A DNA stretch of 64,000 nucleotides from Fervidobacterium sp. (GCA_026419195.1 JANZZV010000005.1:62001-126000); one strand, 5' to 3'; counted from the stretch's first letter, positions 8,820 through 18,376 are shown. A program made the numbers and translations. The notes: generated from the letters alone by a model not told the origin.

Positions 8820-9525
8820 AATAATATATGAAGACAAGGACATACTTGTTATAAATAAGCAACCAGGTATAATTACACACCCTATTCCTTCTCATACCTC
8901 AGGTACTATCGTAAATGCTGTACTCTACCATTGTAAAGATTTACAAGGAATAGGTGGAGTATTGCGACCGGGCATAGTACACAGATTGGACAAAGATACA
9001 AGTGGAGTAATGGTAATAGCTAAAAATGATCTCTCCCATCAATCTTTAACGAAACAGTTTAAAGACAGACTAACAGAAAAACTTTACGTGTGCTTAGTTA
9101 AAGGTGTTCCGAAGAAAAAAGAGGGTGATATACAAATAAGCATCGCAAGAAATCCCGTTTTACGGGTGAAAATGACAACAACACAATCAGAGTACGGAAA
9201 ACCTGCATTGACACACTACAAAGTAATAAGAGAATTTGGCGAAATCGGTGCGGTTGTATTTGCATACCCGAAAACGGGAAGAACTCACCAAATAAGAGTA
9301 CATATGAAATACATAGGTCATCCTCTGATGGGTGACGAGGTGTATGGGCGGGCTAAAGAAGATGAAATATTTGGTATCAAAAGGCAAATGCTACACGCAC
9401 TAAGCCTGGCATTTTACCATCCAAGAACAGGACAAAAAATGAAATTCATAGCGAGAATACCTGAAGATTTTAAAAATGCAATAGAAAAAATTCAAAATTA
9501 CCTATCACAGTCAATTAGTCTTTGA
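8581..9525 (+). CDS. rluD: RluD-family rRNA pseudouridine synthase
   Basis: A 314-residue pseudouridine synthase of the RluA/RluD family. An S4 RNA-binding domain occupies about residues 8-60 (NGWRLDKFLMEKTPDWVSRTFIQK). The catalytic motif HRLDKDTSGVMV follows, with Asp137 as the expected catalytic aspartate, then KTGRTHQIRVHM near 240. By family it probably modifies 23S rRNA, but the exact site cannot be read. The GTG at 8581 is preceded by CGGAGGG ten bases upstream; the open frame extends further upstream only through the lspA region. The 3' end overlaps the convergent HD-GYP gene by 11 bases. Confidence 0.9.
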   Translation: MDIQVTSRENGWRLDKFLMEKTPDWVSRTFIQKAIKNAEVLVNGISKKPSYKVKSGDIITLNVPEKPQLPEILPENIPLEIIYEDKDILVINKQPGIITHPIPSHTSGTIVNAVLYHCKDLQGIGGVLRPGIVHRLDKDTSGVMVIAKNDLSHQSLTKQFKDRLTEKLYVCLVKGVPKKKEGDIQISIARNPVLRVKMTTTQSEYGKPALTHYKVIREFGEIGAVVFAYPKTGRTHQIRVHMKYIGHPLMGDEVYGRAKEDEIFGIKRQMLHALSLAFYHPRTGQKMKFIARIPEDFKNAIEKIQNYLSQSISL

Positions 9526-10885
9526 ATTTTTTGAAAATATCAAGTATATCCCACAATCTCTTCTTAAAAATCTCAATAACCTTTGGATCAAATTGCTTCC
9601 CACTCATATCGTACATGTATTCGATCGCTTTATCAATAGGCCATGCAGGCCTATAGCATCTGTTGTGTGTTAAAGCCTCGAAAACGTCGGCAACTTGAAC
9701 AATCCTCGCCTCTGGGGCAATTTCTTCCCCTTTCAACCCATAAGGATAGCCTGTTCCATCCCACCTCTCATGGTGCTGCAAAGCGATGAGTGCACCAAGT
9801 TCAAATAACCTTAAACGCGAGTTTTTCAAAAGCTCAAACCCTATAAGTGTATGTTCCTTCATAACAGAGAACTCTTGATCGCTTAACTTTCCTGGCTTAT
9901 TTAAAATATGATCTGGTATTCCAACCTTTCCAACATCATGTAGTCCAGATGCACCTTTGATCAACGATGAGTCTTTATCGAATCCGAAATCCAAAGCTAA
10001 TAAATAGCACACTTCCGAAACTCTTTTTACATGTTCTCCCGTTTCTTCAGAACGTGTTTCAACAAGATTCGCCAGTCGGTAAACAAGTTCATTTTCAATA
10101 TCCATTAACTGGGTGTAAAAATATGATTGTTTAAGATTCGAAAGCAAAGCTTTTACGTAATCCTTATCGATATCACTAAGTTGCTTAGAAGATCCTATGA
10201 TAATCTTCACATGCTTGCCAAGAATTTCCTCCTCAAATAAATATCCAAAAGAAATAACGGATTTTTTCTGATGAATCTTACTTGTTTGATTAACTGTCTT
10301 GGGAGGAAATATTTTATGATCATCTAAATATATCTGACCTTCTATCTCAATATTTGAACTTTTCAGTGTTAAGAATGAACGAACTTGAAAGAAGATCTCT
10401 ATAAGCAGTTCTTCCAAGTTCATCTCTTTTGAGCTCTGAATAACATGTTCTATAGAATTAATCGCTTTTTCAAAAGCTATAATATCTTTGTAGGTTTTAA
10501 GCAACGAAATAACTGTCAGTTTCAATAGAAAGTCGTTCATTGACCTTTTCTCTATGTAAGAATTCACATCATAATCTCTTATCAACAATTCTTGTGGAAC
10601 TTTTTCTGGATTAGCAGTCATAAGTACAATTCTTGTCTTTGTGTCATTTACTGTATGTCTTATATGATTTATCACATTTATACCGGAATCTTCTGTTTCC
10701 ATAACCAAGTCAGTTATCACAAGAGCATACTTGTTAGGTTCGTAAACGCTTTTAAATTCCCGATAGCTGTAAACACTTTCAATCTCTATTGGTTTATTTT
10801 CTAAGGTTATATTTTTTATAGCCTTGGTTATTTGATTGTGTACTGTTTTTGAATCGTCAACTATTAACACAAGAAATTTGTCCAT
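9515..10885 (-). CDS. Response regulator with HD-GYP phosphodiesterase domain
   Basis: A 456-residue RpfG-like protein. Residues 1-120 are a receiver domain with Asp10/Asp11 and the phosphate-accepting Asp59 (VITDLVM). A middle region of about 150 residues is of unclear type, perhaps a degenerate sensory domain. The C-terminal HD-GYP domain has HVKRVSEV, LHDVGKVGIPDHILNKPGKL, QHHERWDGTGYPYGLKGEEI and ARIVQVADVFEALT, a full set for cyclic di-GMP hydrolysis. No histidine kinase is next to it. The ATG at 10885 has AGGAGGT 11 bases upstream; a GTG 21 bases earlier overlaps that site and is less likely. The gene faces rluD tail to tail. Confidence 0.92.
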   Translation of the reverse strand: MDKFLVLIVDDSKTVHNQITKAIKNITLENKPIEIESVYSYREFKSVYEPNKYALVITDLVMETEDSGINVINHIRHTVNDTKTRIVLMTANPEKVPQELLIRDYDVNSYIEKRSMNDFLLKLTVISLLKTYKDIIAFEKAINSIEHVIQSSKEMNLEELLIEIFFQVRSFLTLKSSNIEIEGQIYLDDHKIFPPKTVNQTSKIHQKKSVISFGYLFEEEILGKHVKIIIGSSKQLSDIDKDYVKALLSNLKQSYFYTQLMDIENELVYRLANLVETRSEETGEHVKRVSEVCYLLALDFGFDKDSSLIKGASGLHDVGKVGIPDHILNKPGKLSDQEFSVMKEHTLIGFELLKNSRLRLFELGALIALQHHERWDGTGYPYGLKGEEIAPEARIVQVADVFEALTHNRCYRPAWPIDKAIEYMYDMSGKQFDPKVIEIFKKRLWDILDIFKKFKD

Positions 10886-11009
10886 ACTCTCAACGTACCT
10901 CCTCACCTTCAGCTAGAAATTTTATTAAAATTATACCACTTTTTTGAGTTAATTAATAGGAACAATTTCTTTTTCATATGATCGTGGCTGCTCATATTTT
11001 AAACATTAC

Positions 11010-11037
11010 TTGAAAAAAACAGCACTTATGGTAAAAT
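11010..11037 (+). promoter_or_regulatory. Probable promoter of tRNA-Pro
   Basis: TTGAAA at 11010-11015 and TAAAAT at 11032-11037 with a 16-base spacer. Transcription would start near 11044, about 40 bases before the tRNA. It is the only good sigma-A-like pair in the gap between the divergent HD-GYP gene and the tRNA. Confidence 0.5.
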
Positions 11038-11085
11038 ATTAATGGAAAGTATGGAAAAACATTGAAAAAATCCTATCATAATTAT

Positions 11086-11162
11086 CTGGGCGTAGTTCAG
11101 ATGGCTAGAACGCCAGAATCGGGATCTGGTGGTCGTGGGTTCAAGTCCCACCGCCCAGACCA
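11086..11162 (+). tRNA. tRNA-Pro (anticodon CGG)
   Basis: A 77-base tRNA with encoded CCA. The acceptor stem CTGGGCG pairs with CGCCCAG. The anticodon arm is CCAGA, loop ATCGGGA, TCTGG, giving anticodon CGG with G at position 37, as expected for proline. The T arm is GTGGG-TTCAAGT-CCCAC. The first base is C, a known feature of bacterial proline tRNAs. It is a single tRNA with its own promoter and terminator, and reads CCG codons. Confidence 0.96.
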
Positions 11163-11168
11163 TTTTGT

Positions 11169-11199
11169 GGAAGCTTTTTAGCTTCCTTTTTTATTTTTT
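11169..11199 (+). terminator. Terminator after tRNA-Pro
   Basis: GGAAGCT (11169-11175) and AGCTTCC (11180-11186) form a stem with a TTTT loop. A long T tract follows (11187-11199, with one A). It starts six bases after the tRNA CCA end and separates the tRNA from the chemoreceptor gene. Confidence 0.88.
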
Positions 11200-11212
11200 C
11201 TGATTAGCACTC

Positions 11213-11241
11213 TTGACAATAGAGTGATAATAGATTATAAT
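11213..11241 (+). promoter_or_regulatory. Perfect consensus sigma-A promoter of the chemoreceptor
   Basis: TTGACA at 11213-11218 and TATAAT at 11236-11241 with exactly 17 bases between them. Both hexamers match the consensus completely. Transcription should start near 11248, giving a leader of about 42 bases before the ATG at 11290. Confidence 0.85.
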
Positions 11242-11289
11242 GAATGTGACACGAAGCTGGTGCAATATTTTTTGGAAGGAGGGATTTTC

Positions 11290-12681
11290 ATGAGTTTGAA
11301 GTTTAAACTTCTTCTTGTAAGTATTGTGCCAGTTTTTGTGTTATCTTTCATAGCATTTTACGGAGGAGCCTTGTTTAAGCTTTCTGTGAAGGATTTTGAA
11401 AGCGTTTTAGAAAATTATGGTAAGATCATTAGTTCCATTGACAAATCGACTCTTCCTGAAGAAAACTTTGAAAAATTTGAGAATGAGAAAGCAAACTTTA
11501 AAAAAAAGATATCGATCTTTGAAAAGAGGATTTTCATGATTTCTTACGTGGTACCAATTATAGTCTTAGCCTCCAGTATTGGTTCGTCTATCTTTTTCAT
11601 TAGCTATCTGCTGAAGTACCTAAAACCTGTCATTGAAGCTTCACGCTCATTGAGAAACAACGACTTAACAATTCAAATAGAAAGTGTTGAATCAAAAGAT
11701 GAAATCAGTACATTACTTAGAGAATTTAAAGAATCTATACAATACTTGAGCGATAACTTAAAGCAAGTCCAACAGGAAGCTGTTAACGTTGCAAATAGCA
11801 TAAGAGAGTTGGGATCTGAAAATGAATCGATAGCAATCAATATGAAAAACATTGCCAAACAAATGAATGAAATAACAGAGAAGACAGAGAATATCCACGC
11901 TGCTATCCAACAAACAACGGCTGGCGTGGAAGAGATCAGTAGTGCAACCAGAAATATAGCACACAGTTCACAGCAAGCTTCGATGTTTGCAGATAACAGT
12001 ACAAAACTTGCAAAAGATGCCGGTGAAGTATTGAAACAAGTTATATTAACCACAAGAGATATAACAAATTCCGCAAAAAAGGTGGAGAAAGTAGTTGAAA
12101 GCTTTAATAAAGGTGCGGAGGAAATATCTGGTTTTGTTGAAACTATAAATACGATAGCCGAACAAACTAATTTACTTGCCTTAAATGCAGCCATAGAAGC
12201 AGCAAGGGCGGGAGAAGCAGGAAGAGGTTTTGCAGTTGTCGCCGATGAGATAAGAAAGTTGGCAGAAGAAAGTAAAAAAGCATCTGATAATGTCAGAAAA
12301 GTAGTAGGAGAAATAAAAGAAATAGCCCAGAATGCCAATAAGGTTTCCGAAGAAATATTGTTGCGCGTAGAGGAAGGAACAAAGCTTGTGGACAAAGCCG
12401 ATACCATGATAGACGATACAATTGAAGCAATCGAAAAAATTAGTCACATGATGCAAGAAATTGCTGCCGCTGTTGAAGAACAAACAGCAGCCGCAGATGA
12501 AATAGCTCAAACTATGTTTGGAAATGCTAAGAGTGTTGAAGAAATAAATAACAATGTTAAAATAGTGAATGACAGTATTGAAAAAATAACAGCTAATATC
12601 AACGAGATAGCTCTAAGTGTTAAATATATTCTCGCAAATTCGGAAAACTTGAAAGATATTGTTGCAAGATACAAAATTTAA
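11290..12681 (+). CDS. Methyl-accepting chemotaxis protein
   Basis: A 463-residue chemoreceptor. Transmembrane segments lie at about residues 5-25 and 82-107, leaving a sensing region of only some 55 residues outside, too small for a standard ligand-binding domain; it may sense membrane state or need a partner. The cytoplasmic signalling part is long and coiled coil, with the highly conserved hairpin tip [36 protein letters not shown] at about 290-325 that binds CheA and CheW. The start ATG has GGAAGGAGGG just upstream; earlier ATGs in frame lie before this site. cheR at 7241 is a plausible modifier. Confidence 0.93.
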   Translation: MSLKFKLLLVSIVPVFVLSFIAFYGGALFKLSVKDFESVLENYGKIISSIDKSTLPEENFEKFENEKANFKKKISIFEKRIFMISYVVPIIVLASSIGSSIFFISYLLKYLKPVIEASRSLRNNDLTIQIESVESKDEISTLLREFKESIQYLSDNLKQVQQEAVNVANSIRELGSENESIAINMKNIAKQMNEITEKTENIHAAIQQTTAGVEEISSATRNIAHSSQQASMFADNSTKLAKDAGEVLKQVILTTRDITNSAKKVEKVVESFNKGAEEISGFVETINTIAEQTNLLALNAAIEAARAGEAGRGFAVVADEIRKLAEESKKASDNVRKVVGEIKEIAQNANKVSEEILLRVEEGTKLVDKADTMIDDTIEAIEKISHMMQEIAAAVEEQTAAADEIAQTMFGNAKSVEEINNNVKIVNDSIEKITANINEIALSVKYILANSENLKDIVARYKI

Positions 12682-12688
12682 GATCTTT

Positions 12689-12730
12689 TAAGAAATTTCT
12701 TAGCAAGGGACTATTAGAGCTTGTTATAAT
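12689..12730 (+). promoter_or_regulatory. Possible promoter region of the membrane HD-GYP gene
   Basis: TATAAT at 12725-12730 is a perfect -10 hexamer, preceded by a 14-base palindrome TAAGAAATTTCTTA (12689-12702) ending where a -35 element would be expected. No good -35 is visible (TTAGCA is 19 bases away). The palindrome could be an operator. Confidence 0.35.
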
Positions 12731-12756
12731 CAATTTTTCCAAAAGTAGGTGTAGAT

Positions 12757-14460
12757 ATGAAATTCAGAAACGTCCTTATGAAGAGATTTATGCTTGTAGT
12801 CATAATAACTGTTGTTGCTGTGACAATAGTTTACACTTCTACGGCGTTTCATATGTTTAGATATTATAGTCAACAAATCAAGAAAAATTACGAATATGCC
12901 GCTAGAGAAGTGGAAAAACTTTCTGCAGACTTCGTATCTAGGCTTGATGCGTCGTTAATAATAGCACTCGATGAGTTAGTTCGTGAGATTTCATTTAAAC
13001 CCGATGATGCAATAAGTATGATTAGCAAATTCTGTAAAAGTCGCTCTTTTAATAATAGTAATCGTTGTAGCCTAAAAAAGACGAGCATCGATCAGATTCC
13101 GAACTGGATAAGTGGCAGATTAAACGATGTTGTGGATTATTTTGTGGCAAAAAGGTTAACAAGAAATGGATTCATACAAGATATATACATTAAAATTTTT
13201 GAAGATTGCTATGTTTTACACTTTAACGAGAGAACAGATTATCAATTATTTGAGAAAATATTGGAATTTGTCAAGGTATTCGAAGTTTCGGATCTGAGGT
13301 TATATACACTTGATCTTGTTGAAGTTTTTTCTTTGAGTAAGACGAAAGATGATATTCTAAACAAAGAAGTTTTAAGATCAATTCTTCAAAAATCAATGCG
13401 AGAAGGAAGACATCAAATTTTACATAGTGGAACAAAGGTTTATTATTCGGGCCTGTTATTTCTTGAAAATGAGAAAACTTCTATAGCACCCATTTTAATC
13501 GTTGCCAAGTTCAATATTAGTAATTTGATCTACCCAATTTTCAGCGGGTTTGTGTTTGTAATCGTCTTGACGTTATTCGTTTTGTTTATAGTTTCTCTGG
13601 TTTCAAGAAGATTCGCTTACGAGTTGTCAGCACCCTTCAGTGCACTTGCTGAAAGTATGAAACGTTCATCTCAAATGAAAGAATTTGTCGACGATACGTT
13701 GCCAAATTCCAAAATAGACGAGATAAACACCTTAGTATCGGAATACCAAACCTTAAGGTCCGAACTATCAGCCACTATGGAAGAACTAAAGGCTACGAAT
13801 GAGGATTTAGAAGAGTCTTACAAAGTGCTTGAACAGCTCTCAAATGAACTTGAAGATACCTATCTTTCTTTCGCAAGGCAACTTGCCGTAATTGCCGAAA
13901 ATTATGATGAAGAAACAGGAAATCACATAGAACGAGTCGGTGAGTTATCAGCTTTTTTAGCTGAAAAATTAGGATTACAAGCCGAGTTGGTCTATAAGAT
14001 AAGATTATTTGCACCTTTGCATGATATCGGTAAGATACTTATCCCAAAGGAGATACTAAACAAACCGTCAAAGCTTTCAAAGGAAGAGTTTGAAACAATG
14101 AAAAATCATACTATCTATGGTGGAAAGATATTAGGCGACAAAAGGTATTTCGATGTAGCAAGGAATATAGCACTGTATCATCATGAAAAATACGACGGTT
14201 CAGGATATCCATTTGGTCTGAAAGGTGAAGAAATACCTATTGAGGCTCGAATAGTTGCTATCGTAGATGTCTACGATGCGTTGCGATCACAGCGACCTTA
14301 CAAAAGGGCGTTAACACATGAAGAAGCTTTGGAAATAATAACAAAAGGGGACGGTATAACCCGTCCCGAACATTTTGATCCAAGATTGCTGAGTATTTTC
14401 ATAAATAACAGTGAACACATAAAAATCCTATGGAATGAAATAAATTATGCTACCTCATAA
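12757..14460 (+). CDS. Membrane-bound HD-GYP domain protein
   Basis: A 567-residue sensor-type cyclic di-GMP phosphodiesterase. Transmembrane helices lie at about residues 7-28 and 258-285, enclosing a roughly 230-residue extracytoplasmic region of unknown type. A linker with a coiled coil (about 330-380) leads to an HD-GYP domain: [52 protein letters not shown] and [20 protein letters not shown]. All metal-binding HD residues expected for activity appear present. It follows the chemoreceptor in the same direction with a 75-base gap holding a -10-like site. AGTAGGTG precedes the ATG. Confidence 0.92.
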   Translation: MKFRNVLMKRFMLVVIITVVAVTIVYTSTAFHMFRYYSQQIKKNYEYAAREVEKLSADFVSRLDASLIIALDELVREISFKPDDAISMISKFCKSRSFNNSNRCSLKKTSIDQIPNWISGRLNDVVDYFVAKRLTRNGFIQDIYIKIFEDCYVLHFNERTDYQLFEKILEFVKVFEVSDLRLYTLDLVEVFSLSKTKDDILNKEVLRSILQKSMREGRHQILHSGTKVYYSGLLFLENEKTSIAPILIVAKFNISNLIYPIFSGFVFVIVLTLFVLFIVSLVSRRFAYELSAPFSALAESMKRSSQMKEFVDDTLPNSKIDEINTLVSEYQTLRSELSATMEELKATNEDLEESYKVLEQLSNELEDTYLSFARQLAVIAENYDEETGNHIERVGELSAFLAEKLGLQAELVYKIRLFAPLHDIGKILIPKEILNKPSKLSKEEFETMKNHTIYGGKILGDKRYFDVARNIALYHHEKYDGSGYPFGLKGEEIPIEARIVAIVDVYDALRSQRPYKRALTHEEALEIITKGDGITRPEHFDPRLLSIFINNSEHIKILWNEINYATS

Positions 14461-14578
14461 AATGCCTCTCAAAAAGATAAATCAAAATTATCCTCAAATT
14501 TTTCAAATACCTCGATTATTACCAACAATATGAAAACATACCAAAGACACGTCCTACGCTTTTTCTTCCATGTTATGT

Positions 14579-15721
14579 TTATTTATTTCTTAATTCGTTG
14601 ACAATAGTTTCGAGTAACGAAAGCCTGCCACCTATGCGTTTAAGTTCGTCGGCTAATTTTGCTACTGCATCGTAGAGTTTTATTATATCAATATCCTGAA
14701 TTTTCGTCTTTTCTAAAACTTCTCCAAGTTTCTCCGAGATTGTGTTAACTTCGTTTTTAATCGGTACGATCATTTCTTCAACATCTTCGATAGAGACTTT
14801 TGAGTTTGCAACCTCGTATATCATGTTTGTATATTCTTCGAGAAGAGTGATCCTTGTGTCAAGGTTTTTGTCAATTTGCGAATTTAAGTTAGATCTGAGT
14901 TCTTCAAGTTTCCTCTCAATTTCTTCAACAACAGTTGAGTCTGCTTTGTAAGCAAGCACATCGTATATGTTCACTACATCTTGGTCGTGCAAATTTAATT
15001 TTAAGACAACTTCCTCCAGCTGAGTTTTCATTTCTTCTAAATCTTTGCTCTTTTCAGTAAGCAGATTTACCTGTTCTGAAAGTATTCCAAGCGTTTCGTA
15101 TATTTTAAGTATGTCACTGTCGTGGATATCGAATGAGATTTTTAAATCTTGTATTTGATTTTCCACCTGTTCTTGGGATGACATGATTGGAAGTATTAGC
15201 TCTTCTTCAATCCGTTTAAGTGTTTGACGGATTTCAGGAATATCCCCAAGTGTCTCATATATTCTCAGTATGTCGCTGTCGTGAATATCTATCGTAACTT
15301 TTAACTCACCAACAATTTGCATGAGTTCATCCGAAAGATTAGAAATATCAGCCGAAAAATCGTTTTTCAGTCCTTCAATTACCAAATCTATGTACGAACT
15401 CGTTCTTTCATCAAGAAAGGTTATTTGGTCGGCAAGTGTCATGACCATGTTTCTTAACTCTTCAAATTCCTCGTACGGAACTCTGCTTTCTAAGGCATCA
15501 TACACGAGATTCAAGTTCTCTTCTAATTCTTTCAGTTTTTTGTATGTTTCGATGTTTACGATTCCTAATGGCAACGTACTTGGAGAATCGATTGATAGAT
15601 CTCGTGAATCTGCAATCTCACAGCCACATTCTTCGTTGTGAACATGTTCACTTTCAGCAAACAATACTGTGAACGCAAGAAAAACCAACAATAACGCTAA
15701 TAATCTTTTCAAACTTTTCAT
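14579..15721 (-). CDS. Exported coiled-coil protein with repeated HDxDI..IY modules
   Basis: A 380-residue protein of no family known to me. Residues 1-22 form a signal peptide (KSLKRLLALLLVFLAFTVLFA). The mature start has a small His/Cys patch, HVHNEECGCE at 26-35. The rest is almost all helical, heptad-rich sequence. A module repeats degenerately: IDIHDSDILRIYETLG (144-159), FDIHDSDILKIYETLG (197-212), LNLHDQDVVNIYDVLA (242-257) and KIQDIDIIKLYDAVA (340-354), with weaker copies near 67-80 and 293-307. It could be a periplasmic rod like the Thermotoga Omp-alpha spacer, though no SLH domain or C-terminal anchor is visible. The ATG at 15721 has a GGGGGG Shine-Dalgarno sequence; an upstream ATG at 15760 lacks one. 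Confidence 0.75.
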   Translation of the reverse strand: MKSLKRLLALLLVFLAFTVLFAESEHVHNEECGCEIADSRDLSIDSPSTLPLGIVNIETYKKLKELEENLNLVYDALESRVPYEEFEELRNMVMTLADQITFLDERTSSYIDLVIEGLKNDFSADISNLSDELMQIVGELKVTIDIHDSDILRIYETLGDIPEIRQTLKRIEEELILPIMSSQEQVENQIQDLKISFDIHDSDILKIYETLGILSEQVNLLTEKSKDLEEMKTQLEEVVLKLNLHDQDVVNIYDVLAYKADSTVVEEIERKLEELRSNLNSQIDKNLDTRITLLEEYTNMIYEVANSKVSIEDVEEMIVPIKNEVNTISEKLGEVLEKTKIQDIDIIKLYDAVAKLADELKRIGGRLSLLETIVNELRNK

Positions 15722-15783
15722 ACTCAGTTTCCCCCCTTCGAAGTTGTGGTAGATGTTCAAGAAATCTGCAAATTTCTATGTTG

Positions 15784-15814
15784 ATTATACAACAAAAATT
15801 ACAAAAAATTGCAA
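15784..15814 (-). promoter_or_regulatory. Possible promoter of the coiled-coil protein
   Basis: On the minus strand TTGCAA (15814-15809) is followed after 19 bases by a perfect TATAAT (15789-15784). The spacer is longer than ideal. It lies just after the purine operon terminator and before the gene starting at 15721. Confidence 0.4.
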
Positions 15815-15824
15815 CATGATTTTG

Positions 15825-15856
15825 AAAAAAATATCCTGACTTTGGAGTCAGGATAT
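15825..15856 (-). terminator. Terminator of the purine operon
   Basis: An 11-bp perfect stem, ATATCCTGACT (15831-15841) with AGTCAGGATAT (15846-15856), loop TTGG. On the minus strand the hairpin is followed by six T residues. It lies 26 bases beyond the purL stop codon, so it ends the uraA-pur transcript. Confidence 0.85.
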
Positions 15857-15881
15857 TTTTGCTTTAATTAAAATGTAAAAA

Positions 15882-17681
15882 TCAATATATATGTCCTATT
15901 TTCTCTTTCGGGAGATCTGTCTGAGGTTCGCCAAAAACAAGGATCAATTGATGAACAGGTTCATGTTTTGGCGTTCTGATTCTTGGATTGAAGCCAATTT
16001 TTCTCAATATGGTTTCAAAAGTGATTCTTCTTGAATAATCATGCATACTGAGCACAAAGCATTTTTGGTTGACGATCTTTTCTATTTCACTCCAAAGTTT
16101 CTTTTCACGTTCCATTTGAAAGTCTTTAAACCCCACAGCGTACACAGGTCCTTTCTTAGGTTTGTTTATGAGTTGTGTCTCAACTTTTCCAACCATCCCA
16201 ACTACCAGTGTTGGTGGTATACCTTTACCTTTGTAAGTATTGTAAAGTGAAGCGTTACCGGATGCAACTGGTACATCTGAAAATTCACACGCATCTTTTA
16301 ATCCCCTCATTTGGGCAGCAAGTCCTAAGGGATCGATATCTGGATCTGCGTAGTTTATGCCATCAGTGATAGCGATAGGCTTAGCACCAACAGAAAGTGT
16401 CTTTCTAACACTTTCAAGTACCGTTATATAAGCTCCCCAATAAGGACTTTGTAAACCAATATCTGCCCTACTGTGAATAGATAAAGAATATGCAACCGAG
16501 TTTTTCACTCTCATTACGGCTGGTCCAAATCCCGGGGGTAAAATGGTATCTGTACCAACCATATAGTCGTATCTTTCAAAAACTTGGTTTGCATCAACAT
16601 CTAAAAACCTTATCCATTTGAATTTTGGTATGCTGGATGGTTCGTAATCAAATGTAGGTTCTTCTGGCGATTCTTCTATTAGTTTGGCTGGGACGTTTAG
16701 TACAGCTTCATCTTTGTAAAGTGCGATGTATCTTCCATCACTTGTAACCTCAGCCACCACATCTCCATACAGCAAATGCTTCCTAACTATTCGTAAAATT
16801 TCATCGACTTTCTCAGGCGATGTAACAACTGCCATTCTTTCCTGACTTTCACTTATTAAAATTTCAACAGGATGCATATCTGGTTCCCTAAGAGGTACTT
16901 TATCAAGATGAACGATTGCTCCAAGGTTACCCCGCGCAACTAGTTCACTGGTGGCGGACAGTACACCTCCTGCCCCAAGATCCTGTGCTCCTTCGACCAA
17001 ACCTTTGTCTATCATTTCAAGAAATGCTTCTATTAGGTTCTTTTCTGCAAATGGATCTCCCACTTGAATTGACAATTTTGTTGCTTTTTCACCTGTTAAA
17101 TCTTCAGATGCGAAAGATGCACCGTGTATTCCATCGCGTCCTGTAGCACCACCAAATATGATAATAACTTGACCGGGTCGGGAAGCTTTTGAGGGAATTA
17201 AATTCTCATGTTTTCCTACACCCACTGCCATTACGTTAACAAGAGGATTATGCTTATAGTAATTGGATATTCTCAGCTCACCACCTACGGTGGGGACTCC
17301 AATAGAGTTACCGTAATCAGCTATACCTTCTATTATCCCATCAATAATTTTATGCATGTGTAGCGAGTCAAGAATCGCCGTAGGACGCGCTCCCATGGCA
17401 AGCACGTCTCTTATGATTCCACCGACTCCTGTAGCTGCACCATTAAATGGTTCTATAGCACTTGGATGATTGTGACTTTCTACTTTGAAGGCAAGGAAAT
17501 GATAGTCATCTAAAGTTACTACTCCGGCATTACCTCCGGTACCAATTTTTGGTAACTGCCTTATGTATCCTTTGGTATGCGAATAGCCACAGTGTTCACT
17601 CCACATTACAGTAAAGGCTTCTATTTCCGCCTTCGTTGCCTTTCTTCCAAGTTTTGATTCCAATATTTGAAGGTACTTCAT
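15882..17681 (-). CDS. purL: Phosphoribosylformylglycinamidine synthase, large subunit
   Basis: PurL forms formylglycinamidine ribonucleotide from FGAR, ATP and ammonia delivered by PurQ. This is the short PurL, 599 residues, used with separate PurS and PurQ. Two AIRS-like halves are present. The first contains EHCGYSHTKG, FKVESHNHPSAIEPFNGAATGVGGIIRDVLAMGARP and GATGRDGIHGASFAS; the second has GFGPAVMRVKNS, PYWGAY and SVGAKPIAITDGINY. It is the last gene of the operon and overlaps purQ by 4 bases. The short size matches T. maritima PurL. Confidence 0.96.
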   Translation of the reverse strand: MKYLQILESKLGRKATKAEIEAFTVMWSEHCGYSHTKGYIRQLPKIGTGGNAGVVTLDDYHFLAFKVESHNHPSAIEPFNGAATGVGGIIRDVLAMGARPTAILDSLHMHKIIDGIIEGIADYGNSIGVPTVGGELRISNYYKHNPLVNVMAVGVGKHENLIPSKASRPGQVIIIFGGATGRDGIHGASFASEDLTGEKATKLSIQVGDPFAEKNLIEAFLEMIDKGLVEGAQDLGAGGVLSATSELVARGNLGAIVHLDKVPLREPDMHPVEILISESQERMAVVTSPEKVDEILRIVRKHLLYGDVVAEVTSDGRYIALYKDEAVLNVPAKLIEESPEEPTFDYEPSSIPKFKWIRFLDVDANQVFERYDYMVGTDTILPPGFGPAVMRVKNSVAYSLSIHSRADIGLQSPYWGAYITVLESVRKTLSVGAKPIAITDGINYADPDIDPLGLAAQMRGLKDACEFSDVPVASGNASLYNTYKGKGIPPTLVVGMVGKVETQLINKPKKGPVYAVGFKDFQMEREKKLWSEIEKIVNQKCFVLSMHDYSRRITFETILRKIGFNPRIRTPKHEPVHQLILVFGEPQTDLPKEKIGHIY

Positions 17682-18376
17682 ACTTTTGCACCTTCTTTTT
17701 CTTGAAACATCGCTAGCTTTTTAGTTTTTATATAATTAAAAACACTTAAAAAAATCCTCAGACCATCATCTGAACCAAGAATTTTTTCAATTGCCCTCTC
17801 TGGATGTGGCATTAATCCTAAAATATTCTTTGCATGGTTCGTTATTCCTGCGATAAGGTCTTCTGAACCATTAACATCTTCTGTGTATTTTAAAACTGGT
17901 ATGGTACCATTGACTTTGACATACCTTCCAAAGCCATGAGCAATTGGTAATCTGATGATCTCACCTTTTTGAAAATATGTTGTAAATGGCGTTGTGTTAT
18001 CGACAATTTCAAGCTCAACAATTTTACAAATAAAATGCCCACATGCGTTCTGAAGTAACGCACCGGTTAATAATCCCATTTCAACAAGGATTTGGAAGCC
18101 GTTACATATTCCGATAACAAACCCTCCAGAGTTAACAAAATCTTTTATTTTATAAGCTATTGGTTCTCTTGCTGCCACAGCCCCTACTCTCAAATAATCA
18201 CCATACGAAAAACCTCCAGGTAATACTAAAAGATCAGCATTAATGTCTTGGTATATATCTATGAGTTCGGCATCAAAACCTACATATTTCAACGCCCACA
18301 GCGCATCCCTATCGCAGTTACTTCCAGGGTAGACAACTACTTGTGCTTTTGGTACGTTTGGTGTGGGAATATTCAT
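17678..18376 (-). CDS. purQ: Phosphoribosylformylglycinamidine synthase, glutaminase subunit
   Basis: PurQ is the class I glutamine amidotransferase that hydrolyses glutamine and passes ammonia to PurL. It has 232 residues. The nucleophile is Cys91 in GICNGFQ; the His and Glu of the triad are in LMPHPERAIE near the C-terminus. GSNCDRD near the start and LPGGFSYGDYLR are typical of PurQ rather than other amidotransferases. It overlaps purL by 4 bases and purS by 4 bases, so translation is coupled and the 1:1:2 complex genes stay together. Confidence 0.96.
   Translation of the reverse strand: MNIPTPNVPKAQVVVYPGSNCDRDALWALKYVGFDAELIDIYQDINADLLVLPGGFSYGDYLRVGAVAAREPIAYKIKDFVNSGGFVIGICNGFQILVEMGLLTGALLQNACGHFICKIVELEIVDNTTPFTTYFQKGEIIRLPIAHGFGRYVKVNGTIPVLKYTEDVNGSEDLIAGITNHAKNILGLMPHPERAIEKILGSDDGLRIFLSVFNYIKTKKLAMFQEKEGAKV

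Noticed and set aside
11673-12407. 244-codon open frame on the minus strand opposite the chemoreceptor
   Set aside because: It is a shadow of the coiled-coil signalling domain; the translation is low-complexity Ser/Ala/Ile with no motif, no ribosome site and no promoter, while the plus-strand gene is unmistakable.
15721-15881. Riboswitch upstream of the coiled-coil protein
   Set aside because: The only strong structure there is the purine operon terminator; the remaining sequence is AT-rich with a -10 hexamer and no conserved riboswitch core.
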